A DNA stretch of 64,000 nucleotides from CAWDPQ01 sp049642465 (GCA_049642465.1 JBAROV010000148.1:1-64000); one strand, 5' to 3'. Positions 24,132 through 33,652 are shown, counted from the stretch's first letter. Notes: generated from the letters alone by a model not told the origin. Numbers and translations: made by a program.

Positions 24132-24746
24132 ATGGATCTCTCGCTCAGCAAGCTTCCGTGGTATGCGCAAATCGGCGCGTTTGTCGTCGTCTGCCTGGGC
24201 GCCGTGTTCGGGTTCTGGAAGTTCTACGTCGAAGAAGTGCAGTCGGACATCGCTCTGAAGCAGACGCGTTTGACGGCGCTCAGAGCCGACATCGACAAGG
24301 GCGTGAAGACGGCACGTCAGCTGCCGCAGTTCGAACAGCAGGTGACCACGCTCGAACAGCGCCTCGAGGGACTGCGCCAGGTCCTGCCCGAAGAGAAGGA
24401 CGTCGCCGACACACTGCGCCGCATTCAGAGTCTGGCCACGAAGTCGAACCTGCAGCTGCAGAAATTCCAGCCGGGCAAGGTGGTGCAGCAGAAGCTCTAC
24501 GCGGAGATTCCGTACAAGCTGCAGGCCGAAGGCACGTACCACAATCTCGGGTACTTCTTCGATCAGATCAGCAAGTTCCCGCGAATCATCAACATCAGCG
24601 AGATTTCGGTGAAGGCGAAGACGCCGCCGGAACCAAACGCCACGATCGTCGCGGATCTGGTGGCGACCACGTTCGTGTTGCAGGAAGGCAAGGGCGCAGC
24701 TGGCAAGCCGGGCACGGTCCCGAAGCAGCCGTCGCTCTCAAAGTAG
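24132..24746 (+). CDS. pilO: Type IV pilus assembly protein PilO
   Basis: 204 aa. Seen: a short cytosolic start, a TM helix (GAFVVVCLGAVFGFWKFYV), a coiled coil (LKQTRLTALRADIDKGVKTA, FEQQVTTLEQRLEGLRQVLP), then the PilO ferredoxin-like periplasmic domain (YKLQAEGTYHNLGYFFDQIS, FPRIINISEI). It lies 47 nt after pilN and 3 nt before pilP. Confidence 0.93.
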   Translation: MDLSLSKLPWYAQIGAFVVVCLGAVFGFWKFYVEEVQSDIALKQTRLTALRADIDKGVKTARQLPQFEQQVTTLEQRLEGLRQVLPEEKDVADTLRRIQSLATKSNLQLQKFQPGKVVQQKLYAEIPYKLQAEGTYHNLGYFFDQISKFPRIINISEISVKAKTPPEPNATIVADLVATTFVLQEGKGAAGKPGTVPKQPSLSK

Positions 24747-24749
24747 GCC

Positions 24750-25259
24750 ATGACGATTCTTCGAAGCTCCGTGTTTGCCGTCAGCGCTGCAGCGGTGCTC
24801 TTTGCCGCCGCGCTGTCAACGGCCCAGACGCCAGCCCCCAATCCGCCGCCGGCGCAAACGGCAAAACCGGCGCAGGCGCCGGCACCGCCTCCGCCGCCGG
24901 CCTACACCTACGAGCCGGAAGGACGCCGGGATCCTTTCGTCAGCCTGCTCGCGCGCGGAAGCGATCCGACGTCAGCGGCCAGCCGGCCACCAGGATTGCC
25001 CGGGCTCCTCATCAACGAAGTGATCGTGAAAGGCATCGTCCGCGACCGCACGGGATTCATCGCGATGGTGCAAGGGCCCGATACGAAAACCTTCATCGTG
25101 CGGAGCGGCGACAAGTTGATGGACGGAACGGTGAAATCAATCACGGCCGACACCGTGGTGTTCTCGCAAGACGTGAACGATCCGCTGTCGCTCGTTAAAC
25201 AGAGGGAGGTCCGCAAGGCGGTGCGGCCACTCGAAGATCAGCGGGGAGGCCGCGGATGA
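24750..25259 (+). CDS. pilP: Type IV pilus lipoprotein-like PilP
   Basis: 169 aa with a signal peptide (SSVFAVSAAAVLFAAALSTA) and no clear lipobox Cys, so it may not be lipidated, unlike many PilP proteins. A Pro/Ala linker is followed by the PilP core (YEPEGRRDPFVSLLA, LPGLLINEVIVKGIV, TFIVRSGDKLMDGTV). PilP joins PilNO to the PilQ secretin. Its stop overlaps the pilQ ATG by 4 nt. Confidence 0.9.
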   Translation: MTILRSSVFAVSAAAVLFAAALSTAQTPAPNPPPAQTAKPAQAPAPPPPPAYTYEPEGRRDPFVSLLARGSDPTSAASRPPGLPGLLINEVIVKGIVRDRTGFIAMVQGPDTKTFIVRSGDKLMDGTVKSITADTVVFSQDVNDPLSLVKQREVRKAVRPLEDQRGGRG

Positions 25260-27955
25260 CCGCCGGAGGCTCGAGACGGGATGCCGTTGAGAAAGCGGAC
25301 GCGATGATCGCTCACCTAACAGTGACCCAGAGGAGACGTTTTCGTGCTGCGGCCGCCGCCGTGGCCGTTGTTGCGGCGATTGCTACCGCCGGGAGCCTGC
25401 TGCTGTCGGCCGAAGACGCTCCGGTCCGGTTGCTCGGCGTCAGCAGCGACGGCAGCGCCATTGTCATTGAAGCCACAGAGCCAGTCGCCTATTCCGTGAC
25501 AAAGCCCGACGCCTGGACTCTGCTCATCGATCTGCGGAACGTCACCGTTGACGGAGCGACGAATCAGGTCGCGCGCACCGCGGCGGTCACCAGCGTGAGC
25601 CTCGAGCAGAAGAGCACAGTAGACGGACACGAGCTCGCACGCGTTCGGCTGTCGCTCGCCCGACCGGCGGAACATAAGGTTCGCAGCGCGCGCAACACGA
25701 TCCGGGTGGAACTGGCTGCCGCACGAACGCCACCCCTCGAGACCAAGGCTCGGCCGGCAGTGGTTCCGTCAGCAAGAGCCACGGCGCCTGCTGCGGTCGC
25801 GGCGGCGCTCCCCGGAGCGGGAGAAGCCACGCTCATCGATCGGGTTGTGGCGACCCGCATCGGCGATGGTGTTGTCGTCACGCTCGGAGGCAACGGTGAA
25901 CTCGTCCCGGCCAGCGTGACGGAATCCCGCGATCTTCCGCGCCGTCTGGTGCTCGATTTTCCAGGCGTGGCTCCGAAGGCTGCACCGCAGACTCCGGTCG
26001 CCGGCAACCTCGTTCGGCAGGTCCGAATTGCGGCAAACAGTCACAATCCCCTCGTTACTCGCGTCGTGATGGAGCTGGCCGAGGGCGTGACGTATCACGT
26101 CCAGCGTGCCGGCGAAGGTGGACGCGACCTGTCGGTGGTGTTCGAACCGGCGCAGCAGAACGGCGTCGTCATGCTGGCCCCCGGGGATGCGCCGGCCTCT
26201 CCTGCCGACACAGAGCCGGAGCCGCCGCTGACGATGGAGCAGGCGCTGGCCAATGCGGCGTCGTTGACGCCAACCGATGCCCCGGCGCCGGATCCGTTTT
26301 CCGCGCTCCAGCTCGGGCCGTCCCAGGCACAGCCGGCCGCTGTATCGACGCCGGCACCGGCACGTCCGACCAATACGCGGCCGGCGGCGCGCCCGACTGT
26401 GCGGAACGCCGTGCAAACGCCTGCGCAGCCGACCGAAGTGGCGGCGCGTACGACACAACAGGCGGAGCAGCCGCCGCCGGCACCGCAGCGCCCGGCAAGG
26501 CAGGAACCACAGCAGACCGCTCCTGCGCCGCAACGTCCGGCCACGCAAACTGCGCCGGCACAAACTCCAGCGCCGCAGTCGACGCAGATGCAACCGCAGA
26601 GGGCGCCGGCACCGCAGCCCCCTCCGCCTGCGACCCCCACCGCCAACACGATGCAACAGCAGATTGTCGGGGCGCAGGAGAAGAAGTACAGCGGGCACCC
26701 CATCACGATGGACTTTCAGGGCGTTGACCTGCGCTCGGTGCTGCGCACCTTCGCGGAGATCAGCGGCTTGAACATGGTCATCGACCCTGACGTGCAGGGC
26801 ACGGTGGACATGATCCTGACCGACGTGCCGTGGGACCAGGCGCTTGAAGTGATCCTGCGCGGGAACAATCTCGACTACACGGTGGACGGTTCAATCGTAC
26901 GGGTCGCGAAGATCGACACGCTGAAGAAGGAGCAGGAGTCGAAGCAGCAGCTCGCCAAGGTTTCCGCCGATGCCGGGACGCTCGCTGTTCGCACCTTCAC
27001 GCTGAGCTACGCCAAGGCGACGGCCGCGGCACCTCTGGTCAAGCGCGCAGTGCTTTCGCCGCGCGGCGACGTGCAGATCGACGAACGCACGAATACGCTC
27101 ATCATCACCGACCTCCCGGCCAGGCTCGATACGGTGCAGCAGTTGCTCAATACGCTGGACCGCGCAGAGCCGCAGGTGGAAGTTGAAGCGCGCGTCGTGC
27201 AGACGACCCGTGAGTTTGCTCAGGCGGTTGGCATCCAGTGGGGCCTGAACGGGCGCGTCGCTCCGGAGCTCGGCAATTCGCCTCCGCTCGCGTTTCCGAA
27301 TCGCGGCACCCTGGGCGGACGCACGGGTGCAGCCCAGGGACCGACGGGCGACCCACGGGCCGGGATCCTCGAGACGGCCAGCAATGCCGTCAACCTTGGT
27401 GTGCCCGGTGCCTCCTCCGCGATCGGACTGGCGCTCGGCTCGATCAACGGCGCGTTCAACCTCGACGTCGCGCTGTCGGCACTCGAACGCTCGGGTAAAG
27501 GACGGATTCTCTCGACGCCGCGCCTGACGACCCAGAACAACATCGAAGCGGAAGTCGCGCAGGGCATCCAGATTCCGATTCAGACCGTGGCGAATAACAC
27601 CGTCACCGTCTCGTTCAAGGAAGCGGTGCTGGTGCTGAAAGTCACGCCGCAAATCACGACGGCGGGAACGGTCATCATGCGGATTCTCGTGGAAAACGCC
27701 ACCGCCGACTTCAGCCGGCAGGTGAACGGCATTCCGCCGATTGACACGCAGCGCGCGAACACGACGGTGCAGGTCAACGACGGCTCGACCACCATCATCG
27801 GCGGCATCTTCGTGAGCCAGGAACAGTACGCGAACGAGCGGACGCCGGTGCTGCACCGCATCCCGCTGCTCGGCTGGCTGTTCCGTCGCGACTCACAGAC
27901 GGATCAGAGCCGCGAGTTGCTCATTTTCATTACGCCGCGCATCTTGAGGGGCTAG
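25256..27955 (+). CDS. pilQ: Type IV pilus secretin PilQ
   Basis: 899 aa, the outer-membrane channel for the pilus fibre. Domains in order: a signal anchor (about 25-50), two AMIN domains (about 55-150 and 190-290) that bind peptidoglycan, a Pro/Gln/Ala-rich linker (about 310-470), N0/STN (ITMDFQGVDLRSVLRTFAEI), N1 (FTLSYAKATAAAPLVKRAVL, NTLIITDLPARLDTVQQLL) and the secretin core (GRILSTPRLTTQNNIEAEV to LGWLFRRDSQ, RELLIFITPRIL). The long low-complexity linker is unusually long. Last of the five overlapping pil genes; three lineage-specific genes follow. Confidence 0.95.
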   Translation: MTAGGSRRDAVEKADAMIAHLTVTQRRRFRAAAAAVAVVAAIATAGSLLLSAEDAPVRLLGVSSDGSAIVIEATEPVAYSVTKPDAWTLLIDLRNVTVDGATNQVARTAAVTSVSLEQKSTVDGHELARVRLSLARPAEHKVRSARNTIRVELAAARTPPLETKARPAVVPSARATAPAAVAAALPGAGEATLIDRVVATRIGDGVVVTLGGNGELVPASVTESRDLPRRLVLDFPGVAPKAAPQTPVAGNLVRQVRIAANSHNPLVTRVVMELAEGVTYHVQRAGEGGRDLSVVFEPAQQNGVVMLAPGDAPASPADTEPEPPLTMEQALANAASLTPTDAPAPDPFSALQLGPSQAQPAAVSTPAPARPTNTRPAARPTVRNAVQTPAQPTEVAARTTQQAEQPPPAPQRPARQEPQQTAPAPQRPATQTAPAQTPAPQSTQMQPQRAPAPQPPPPATPTANTMQQQIVGAQEKKYSGHPITMDFQGVDLRSVLRTFAEISGLNMVIDPDVQGTVDMILTDVPWDQALEVILRGNNLDYTVDGSIVRVAKIDTLKKEQESKQQLAKVSADAGTLAVRTFTLSYAKATAAAPLVKRAVLSPRGDVQIDERTNTLIITDLPARLDTVQQLLNTLDRAEPQVEVEARVVQTTREFAQAVGIQWGLNGRVAPELGNSPPLAFPNRGTLGGRTGAAQGPTGDPRAGILETASNAVNLGVPGASSAIGLALGSINGAFNLDVALSALERSGKGRILSTPRLTTQNNIEAEVAQGIQIPIQTVANNTVTVSFKEAVLVLKVTPQITTAGTVIMRILVENATADFSRQVNGIPPIDTQRANTTVQVNDGSTTIIGGIFVSQEQYANERTPVLHRIPLLGWLFRRDSQTDQSRELLIFITPRILRG

Positions 27956-27960
27956 GACAA

Positions 27961-28605
27961 ATGACACCCGCAGCAGTTGAAATCGGCAGTCGTCGCAAGG
28001 CGGTTTGGGGTTCCAGGGCCTGTGCGATCGTTTTTGCGACAGCCGTCGCATTCAGCACGTCGTGTGGCAACGCGGTGCGTCAGGGCACTGGCGGATCGTT
28101 TCTGATCGTGTCCTCGATGGAAGCGGCGCCCGGCGCCGAGCCGACGGACTTCGGCAACACGCTCCTCTCGGACGTGATCACGGTGGTTGACGATGTGCCG
28201 ACGTTTTTCAACGACGTTGGCCGCGTCACGTTCCGGCTGGGGTTGAAAGACCCCGGTGCTCCGACGTCGCCGACCACGCCTGGGCAAAACGACGCAATCA
28301 CGATCAACCGTTACCACGTCAAGTTCTTCCGCGCCGACGGCCGGAATACCCCAGGTGTCGACGTCCCCTATGAGTTCGATGGCGCGTTTACGTTGACGGT
28401 GTCCGGTGGTGACGCGTCTGCGGGTTTCACGCTCGTGAGAAACGCCGCGAAGATGGAAGCACCTCTGGCGGCGCTCAGGTTCAACGGTGTAGTCCTCACC
28501 ACGATCGCGGAAGTGACGTTCTACGGAGCCGATCAGACGGGACACGAAGTCAGCGCGACGGCGCGCATCACGATTGATTTCGCAAACTTTGGAGATCCCA
28601 GCTAG
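27961..28605 (+). CDS. Putative lipoprotein downstream of pilQ
   Basis: 214 aa. A long n-region precedes a hydrophobic stretch (ACAIVFATAVAFSTSCGN) with a lipobox-like FSTSC. The mature part is beta-rich (ITINRYHVKFFRADGRNTPG, FTLTVSGGDASAGFTL, TARITIDF). No known family is recognised. It is 5 nt from pilQ and precedes a second lipoprotein, so a role around the secretin or pilus is inferred from position only. Confidence 0.75.
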   Translation: MTPAAVEIGSRRKAVWGSRACAIVFATAVAFSTSCGNAVRQGTGGSFLIVSSMEAAPGAEPTDFGNTLLSDVITVVDDVPTFFNDVGRVTFRLGLKDPGAPTSPTTPGQNDAITINRYHVKFFRADGRNTPGVDVPYEFDGAFTLTVSGGDASAGFTLVRNAAKMEAPLAALRFNGVVLTTIAEVTFYGADQTGHEVSATARITIDFANFGDPS

Positions 28606-28645
28606 CACTCGTCATCCAGGACCGGCCAAGCGGCCGGCAACACAT

Positions 28646-29695
28646 ATGAAGCATCGATCCCTCGTCGGTGGAATGTTCGTGCTCGCAGCGCTCTTGAGCG
28701 CGTGCACGATGAAGAAGCAGGAAGCGCCGGATTTTACCGGTCCGTCCGAGTTTGGGACCTCGGTCGTCGTGTCGATCTCGCCCGACGTGCTGCCGCAGGA
28801 TGGCGCATCGCAGAGCGTGGTCACCGTGACCGCCCGCGGCCCGAACGGCCAACCGGTCGCGAATCTGGCGCTGCGGGCCGAGATCCGCGTCAACGGCACG
28901 CCAATGGACTTTGGATCCCTCTCAGCGCGCAGCATCGTGACTGGCAGCGATGGGAAGGCGACATTTGTATACACGGCGCCGACCTCGCTCGGTGTCGCCG
29001 TCGATCCGTTCACGATCGTCGACATCGTGGTGACACCGGTCGGCAGCGATTTCAACAACTCCGCACAGCGGTCCGCATCGGTGCGTCTGGTACACAATGG
29101 GCCCGTTGCACCGGCGGACGGGTTGGCGCCGTACTTCACCTTCTCACCGACGAACCCGCAGGATCATCAGGTCGTGTTGTTCAGCGCGTGTAACGATCCT
29201 CAGCGGCCGTGCGCGCCGGCGAACAATCCGATCTTCACGTATTCGTGGAACTTCGGCGACGGGCGTACCGCCACCGGCCAGAGCGTGGCGCACGACTACT
29301 TCTCGCCGGGAACTTACCTGGTGCAGTTGACCGTCACCGATGGCTACGGCCGCTCAGCAACGTCGTCTCAGACGATGAGCGTGGGCGCGGGTGTGAATCC
29401 GACGGCAGTCATCACCTTCTCGCCGCAGGATCCGCTGCCCGGAACCACTGTGCAGTTCAACGCGTTGTCGAGCCGGGCTGCGCCGGGACGAACCATTGTC
29501 AGCTACTCGTGGGACTTCGGCGACGGCACGAGTGGCAGCGGCGTTCAGACCTCGCATCTCTATCCGAACATCGGTAACTTCAACGTGACGCTCGTCGTCA
29601 CCGACGATGTTGGTCGGACGGGTGTGGCGACGCAGGTGATCCCGGTACAGATTCCGGATGAGGAAGGGGTCGCGCCGGCCCGAAAGAAGAGGTAG
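28646..29695 (+). CDS. Lipoprotein with Ig-like (invasin-type) and two PKD domains
   Basis: 349 aa. A signal ends in a lipobox (FVLAALLSAC). Residues about 35-150 resemble a Big_1/invasin-type Ig domain (GASQSVVTVTARGPNGQPVA, SDGKATFVYTAP). Two PKD repeats follow (YSWNFGDGRTATGQSVAHDY; YSWDFGDGTSGSGVQTSHLY), each with the WxFGDG signature. Such domains mediate adhesion or protein contacts at the surface. It starts 40 nt after the previous lipoprotein, in the pil operon. The ATG at 28646 begins the signal peptide exactly. Confidence 0.82.
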   Translation: MKHRSLVGGMFVLAALLSACTMKKQEAPDFTGPSEFGTSVVVSISPDVLPQDGASQSVVTVTARGPNGQPVANLALRAEIRVNGTPMDFGSLSARSIVTGSDGKATFVYTAPTSLGVAVDPFTIVDIVVTPVGSDFNNSAQRSASVRLVHNGPVAPADGLAPYFTFSPTNPQDHQVVLFSACNDPQRPCAPANNPIFTYSWNFGDGRTATGQSVAHDYFSPGTYLVQLTVTDGYGRSATSSQTMSVGAGVNPTAVITFSPQDPLPGTTVQFNALSSRAAPGRTIVSYSWDFGDGTSGSGVQTSHLYPNIGNFNVTLVVTDDVGRTGVATQVIPVQIPDEEGVAPARKKR

Positions 29696-29710
29696 TACAC
29701 TCCGCGACCA

Positions 29711-30577
29711 ATGGCCGAAAGCCCTCGAATCGAGGAATTAAAGCGCCGGGTCCAGGTGGACCCGGCGTCGATCGCGTTCGCGGCGCTCGCCGAAGAATAC
29801 CGACGCGCCGGACGATTCGACGAAGCCATCACGACCTGTCAGTCAGGCCTTCAACGACACCCGGCATATCTCTCCGCGCGCGTGACGCTCGGCCGCGCGC
29901 TGCTCGAACTCGGACGCTTCGACGAGGCGCGCCAGGAACTCGAACACGTTCTGCGCGCCGCACCTGAGAATCTCGCTGCGATTCGCGGCCTGGCAGAAAT
30001 TCATCATCGTCGCGGCGAGCTGCCCGAGGCGCTCGAGCAATATCGTTCGGCGCTGCAAGTGGCGAAGCACGACAGCGAAATCGAAGAAGCTGTCGATCAG
30101 ATTTCCAAGCAGGTCGGGTCTCATCCAGCGGCGCCGGAGCACGAGGCCGCTCGAGAGCAGCACGCTGAGCCAGCGGCCGCGACACCGATGCCTGCGGTAA
30201 AGCCGATTCAGCTCGTCAACCGCCCCGCAGCGGCACCCGTGGTTGAACCAGAGCCTCAGGCCGTCGAACCAGAGCCTCCGGTGGCAGAACCCGAATTTGC
30301 GTTTGTTGAACTTGAAACTGCGTTCGTAGAACCTGAACCTACGTTCGTGGAACCTGAACCTGCGTTCGTAGAACCGGAACCTACGTTCGTGGAACCGGAA
30401 CCTGCGTTCGTGGAACCGGAACCTGCTGCGATGGTTGCAGCTGAAGCGCCGACGCTCCATGATGAAACTCAGGTGAAGCCCGATCCTGGCCTCCTGGCCC
30501 TTGAAGGTTTTCTCGGAGGCATCCTTCGAGAGAAGGAAGCGCTTACCGCGAGCGCCCGCCCTCGCACTGCGCGCTAA
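29711..30577 (+). CDS. TPR protein with Glu-Pro repeat tail
   Basis: 288 aa. Three TPR units (about 15-120: AFAALAEEYRRAGRFDEAIT, YLSARVTLGRALLELGRFDE, GLAEIHHRRGELPEALEQYR), then an Ala/Pro region, six FVEPEP(T/A) heptads (about 198-239), and a short conserved-looking end (PDPGLLALEGFLGGILREKE). No signal peptide, so cytosolic. It resembles scaffold proteins near pilus operons; its position after pilQ suggests pilus assembly or control (inference). Confidence 0.8.
   Translation: MAESPRIEELKRRVQVDPASIAFAALAEEYRRAGRFDEAITTCQSGLQRHPAYLSARVTLGRALLELGRFDEARQELEHVLRAAPENLAAIRGLAEIHHRRGELPEALEQYRSALQVAKHDSEIEEAVDQISKQVGSHPAAPEHEAAREQHAEPAAATPMPAVKPIQLVNRPAAAPVVEPEPQAVEPEPPVAEPEFAFVELETAFVEPEPTFVEPEPAFVEPEPTFVEPEPAFVEPEPAAMVAAEAPTLHDETQVKPDPGLLALEGFLGGILREKEALTASARPRTAR
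30302..30427 (+). repeat. Six 21-nt tandem repeats inside the TPR gene
   Basis: Six direct copies of a 21-nt unit (TTCGTRGAACCTGAACCTRCG and variants), the first diverged, encoding FVEPEPT/FVEPEPA heptads. The last copies differ only at synonymous or Thr/Ala positions, implying recent slippage or unequal crossover. The copy number probably varies between strains and always preserves the frame. Confidence 0.9.
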
Positions 30578-30590
30578 GCCGCGTCCGCTG

Positions 30591-31742
30591 ATGAGCGTTT
30601 CGGCATTTCCGTGGTTGTCAAGACTCACGTCCGTACGCGCGACGGCTGCGGATAACGATCTCGACGCCGTCGTGATCACCCACCCGCCGAACGTCCGCTA
30701 TTTGAGCGGCTTTGCCGGCAGCACGGGTGTGCTTGTGATCGAGCGCGAGCGGTGCAGCCTCGTCGTGGATTCCCGATACATCACGTCCGCTCGAGAGCTG
30801 GTGGCGGCACACCGCGAACTGGCATCGATGTCCGTGGTTCTGGCCACGCGCAGCGAGGACGAGACGATCGTCGAGTTGCTGCGTTCGACTGATGCTCAGC
30901 GCATCGGCATCGAGGGCGCGTCGATGCCGGTGGCGCGGTTCAACCGTCTCTCAGCGGCGCTGGGGTCGCGCGCGGCAACATCACTTGATTCGGGGGTGCG
31001 GTGCCCGGTGCTGGTTGCCGCCGAGCGGCTCGTCGAACGCTCGCGGATCATCAAGGACGCACAGGAAGTCGAGACGCTGCGCCGAGCGGCAGCGCTCCTG
31101 TCCCGCGTGGCACGCACAGCGGTTCCCGGTCTCGTGCGTCCGGGCCGTCGAGAGGTCGATGTAGCGGCCGCGATCGACGCGGCGATGCGCGAGGCGGGAT
31201 TTGAGCGTCCGGCTTTCGAAACGATCGTGGCCTCGGGCCCGCAAAGCGCCCTCCCGCACGCCCGTCCCACGCCACGCGTCCTGCAGGCAGGTGACCCGGT
31301 GCTGCTGGACTTCGGAGGTGTCTACGACGGATACTGCGTGGATTTGACGCGCACGGTTCAGCTGGCGCCGTCAAGTGACGAGTTTCGCCGTATTTTCGTA
31401 GCCGTCATGGCGGCCCACGACGCGGCCGTCGCGGCTGTGCGGCCGGGAGTCCTGACGACCGATATCGATTACGCGGCCCGCCGCGTGCTCGAGCAACATG
31501 GCCTGGGTGAGGCATTCGGCCATGGCACCGGGCATGGACTGGGCCTTGAAGTCCACGAAGAACCCGGGATTTCGAAAGCGAATCCGGCCAGGCCGGGGGT
31601 ACTCATCGAGCCCGGTATGGTGTTTACGATTGAACCGGGCGCCTACGTCCCTGGCACTGGCGGCGTGCGAATCGAAGACGACGTGCTCGTGATCCCCGGC
31701 GGCTGTGAAGTGTTGACCGACGTGCCGAACGAAATCGGTTGA
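30591..31742 (+). CDS. pepP: Xaa-Pro aminopeptidase-like (M24 family)
   Basis: 383 aa, a pita-bread metallopeptidase that removes N-terminal residues preceding proline. Seen: creatinase-type N-domain (VVITHPPNVRYLSGFAGSTG) and M24 metal ligands (LLDFGGVYDGYCVDLTRTV for two Asp, GHGTGHGLGLEVHE for His, VFTIEPGAYV and VRIEDDVLV for two Glu). The ATG at 30591, 13 nt after the previous stop, starts before the N-domain. accB follows; PepP-accB-accC is a common bacterial order. Confidence 0.92.
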   Translation: MSVSAFPWLSRLTSVRATAADNDLDAVVITHPPNVRYLSGFAGSTGVLVIERERCSLVVDSRYITSARELVAAHRELASMSVVLATRSEDETIVELLRSTDAQRIGIEGASMPVARFNRLSAALGSRAATSLDSGVRCPVLVAAERLVERSRIIKDAQEVETLRRAAALLSRVARTAVPGLVRPGRREVDVAAAIDAAMREAGFERPAFETIVASGPQSALPHARPTPRVLQAGDPVLLDFGGVYDGYCVDLTRTVQLAPSSDEFRRIFVAVMAAHDAAVAAVRPGVLTTDIDYAARRVLEQHGLGEAFGHGTGHGLGLEVHEEPGISKANPARPGVLIEPGMVFTIEPGAYVPGTGGVRIEDDVLVIPGGCEVLTDVPNEIG

Positions 31743-31789
31743 GAAGCTGCACGGAATGGCACGTTCGCGGGTATGGTTGACGGAGGCGG

Positions 31790-32275
31790 ATGGACTTCGA
31801 CGACATAGAGCGGATCCTGGAGCTGGTCCGGCAACACGAGCTGGTGGAATTCGAGCTCGAACGCGACGGATGGAAGCTCCGGCTCCGGAAGGCTGGAGCG
31901 ACGTTTCAAGTGTTTCCGCCACAACTGCAGTCCACGCCCATCCCGGTTGCGTCTCCGGTACTGAGTGCGCCCGTGGCCCCCGCGGTCGCTGCCGCGCCAG
32001 TCGCGTCCCCGACGTCGGAAGAAACGGAAGTCGAACTCGCGGTGGTGAAGTCGCCGATCGTCGGGACGTTCTACCGCTCGGCTGAGCCCGGCGCCCCGGC
32101 ATTTGTGGAAGTCGGTCAGCGAGTGAAGAAAGATCAGGTGTTGTGCATCATCGAGGCCATGAAGCTCATGAATGAGATCACGTCGGAGTACGACGGGGAA
32201 ATCGTGAGCATCTACGTCGAGAACGGCAAACCTGTCCAGTATGGCGAACGCCTGTTTGCCATCAAGACTTCCTGA
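31790..32275 (+). CDS. accB: Biotin carboxyl carrier protein of acetyl-CoA carboxylase
   Basis: 161 aa. Seen: an N-terminal helix region (DDIERILELVRQHELVEFEL), an Ala/Pro linker (about 45-75), and the biotinyl domain with VKSPIVGTFYRSAEPGAPAF and the biotinylated Lys in IEAMKLMNEI. It carries CO2 between AccC and AccAD in fatty acid synthesis. Its stop touches the accC ATG. Confidence 0.96.
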   Translation: MDFDDIERILELVRQHELVEFELERDGWKLRLRKAGATFQVFPPQLQSTPIPVASPVLSAPVAPAVAAAPVASPTSEETEVELAVVKSPIVGTFYRSAEPGAPAFVEVGQRVKKDQVLCIIEAMKLMNEITSEYDGEIVSIYVENGKPVQYGERLFAIKTS

Positions 32276-33652
32276 ATGTTCAAGAAAATTCTGATCGCGA
32301 ACCGCGGAGAGATTGCGCTTCGCATCATTTGCGCGTGTCGGGAGCTTGGCATCAAGACCGTGGCGGTTTATTCGGAGGCCGACGAAAACTCGCTCCACGT
32401 CCGCTTTGCCGACGAGGACGTGTGCATCGGTCCCGCGCGCAGCGCCGACAGCTATCTGAGCGTGCCGGCCGTGTTGAGCGCCGCCGAGATCACCGGAGCG
32501 GACGCGATTCATCCGGGCTACGGGTTCCTCTCCGAGAGTCCCTATCTGGCGGAGGTCTGCGAGGCCTGTCACATCCGCTTCATCGGTCCGGCGCCGAATG
32601 TGATCCGATTGCTCGGCGACAAAGCGCGGGCACGCCGTGCGATGAAGAAGGCCGGCATTCCGATTCTGCCCGGGAGCGACGGCCCGGTCGAAAGCGAGGA
32701 AAAGGCGCAGAAGATCGCCAAGGACCTCGGGTATCCCGTCATCATCAAGGCCGTGGCCGGCGGCGGCGGCCGTGGCATGCGCGTCATTCGAGCCGCGGGG
32801 GAGCTCGCGAAGGCTCTGAAAACCGCCCAGCGTGAAGCGGAAGCCGCCTTCGGCGTTGGCGACGTCTACATTGAAAAGTACGTGGAAAAGCCCCGGCACA
32901 TCGAATTCCAGGTGCTCGGGGACCATCACGGTGCGGTCGTCCATCTCGGCGAGCGCGAATGTTCGATCCAGCGTCGTCACCAGAAACTGCTCGAAGAGGC
33001 GCCGTCGGTGGCGGTGACGGAAAAGATGCGCCGCAAGCTTGGCGGGGCGGTCGTCGATGCCGCACGCGCCGTGCAGTACACCAACGCCGGGACTTTCGAG
33101 TTCCTGCTGGACGACAAGGGGAACTTCTACTTCCTCGAAGTGAACACGCGCGTGCAGGTCGAGCATCCGGTCACCGAGATGATCACGGCAGTGGACATCG
33201 TCAAGGAGCAGATCCGCATTGCGGCGGGGGAGCGTCTCTCATTCAAACAAGGGGACGTGACGTTTACGGGTCATGCGATCGAGTGCCGTATCAATGCCGA
33301 GGACCCCGAAACGTTCGCGCCCTCACCGGGCGTGATTCACGCCTTCAGCGTGCCTGGAGGTCCCGGCGTCCGCGTCGACACGTTCGCGCATTCGGAGTGC
33401 ACGATCCCGCCGTATTACGATTCGATGATTGCGAAGATCATCGCGCACGGGCGCGATCGTCAGGAAGCCATCGCGCGGATGCGCCGGACGCTCGAGATGA
33501 CCGTCATCGAAGGAATCAAGACCTCCATTCCCATGCACCTCAAGATCCTGGCCGATCCCGATTTCGTTGCCGGTCGCTTGCACACCGCCTTCATGGACCG
33601 GTACATCGTCGAAAAGAAGAGCAGTGACGGGCGTCTCGCTGAGGCCGTTTAG
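32276..33652 (+). CDS. accC: Biotin carboxylase subunit of acetyl-CoA carboxylase
   Basis: 458 aa, an ATP-grasp enzyme that carboxylates biotin on AccB. Seen: FKKILIANRGEIALRIICAC, IHPGYGFLSE, AVAGGGGRGMRVI (glycine-rich lid), EKYVEKPRHIEFQVLGD, GTFEFLLD, FLEVNTRVQVEHPVTEM and HAIECRINAEDP. Start directly after the accB stop. Its end overlaps the probable thiE start by 29 nt. Confidence 0.97.
   Translation: MFKKILIANRGEIALRIICACRELGIKTVAVYSEADENSLHVRFADEDVCIGPARSADSYLSVPAVLSAAEITGADAIHPGYGFLSESPYLAEVCEACHIRFIGPAPNVIRLLGDKARARRAMKKAGIPILPGSDGPVESEEKAQKIAKDLGYPVIIKAVAGGGGRGMRVIRAAGELAKALKTAQREAEAAFGVGDVYIEKYVEKPRHIEFQVLGDHHGAVVHLGERECSIQRRHQKLLEEAPSVAVTEKMRRKLGGAVVDAARAVQYTNAGTFEFLLDDKGNFYFLEVNTRVQVEHPVTEMITAVDIVKEQIRIAAGERLSFKQGDVTFTGHAIECRINAEDPETFAPSPGVIHAFSVPGGPGVRVDTFAHSECTIPPYYDSMIAKIIAHGRDRQEAIARMRRTLEMTVIEGIKTSIPMHLKILADPDFVAGRLHTAFMDRYIVEKKSSDGRLAEAV

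Noticed and set aside
26095..26706. Minus-strand Cys/Ala/Gly-rich frame within pilQ
   Set aside because: Antisense of the pilQ Pro/Gln linker; its composition follows from that repeat.
30302..30427. CRISPR-like array
   Set aside because: The units are contiguous 21-nt coding repeats with no spacers.
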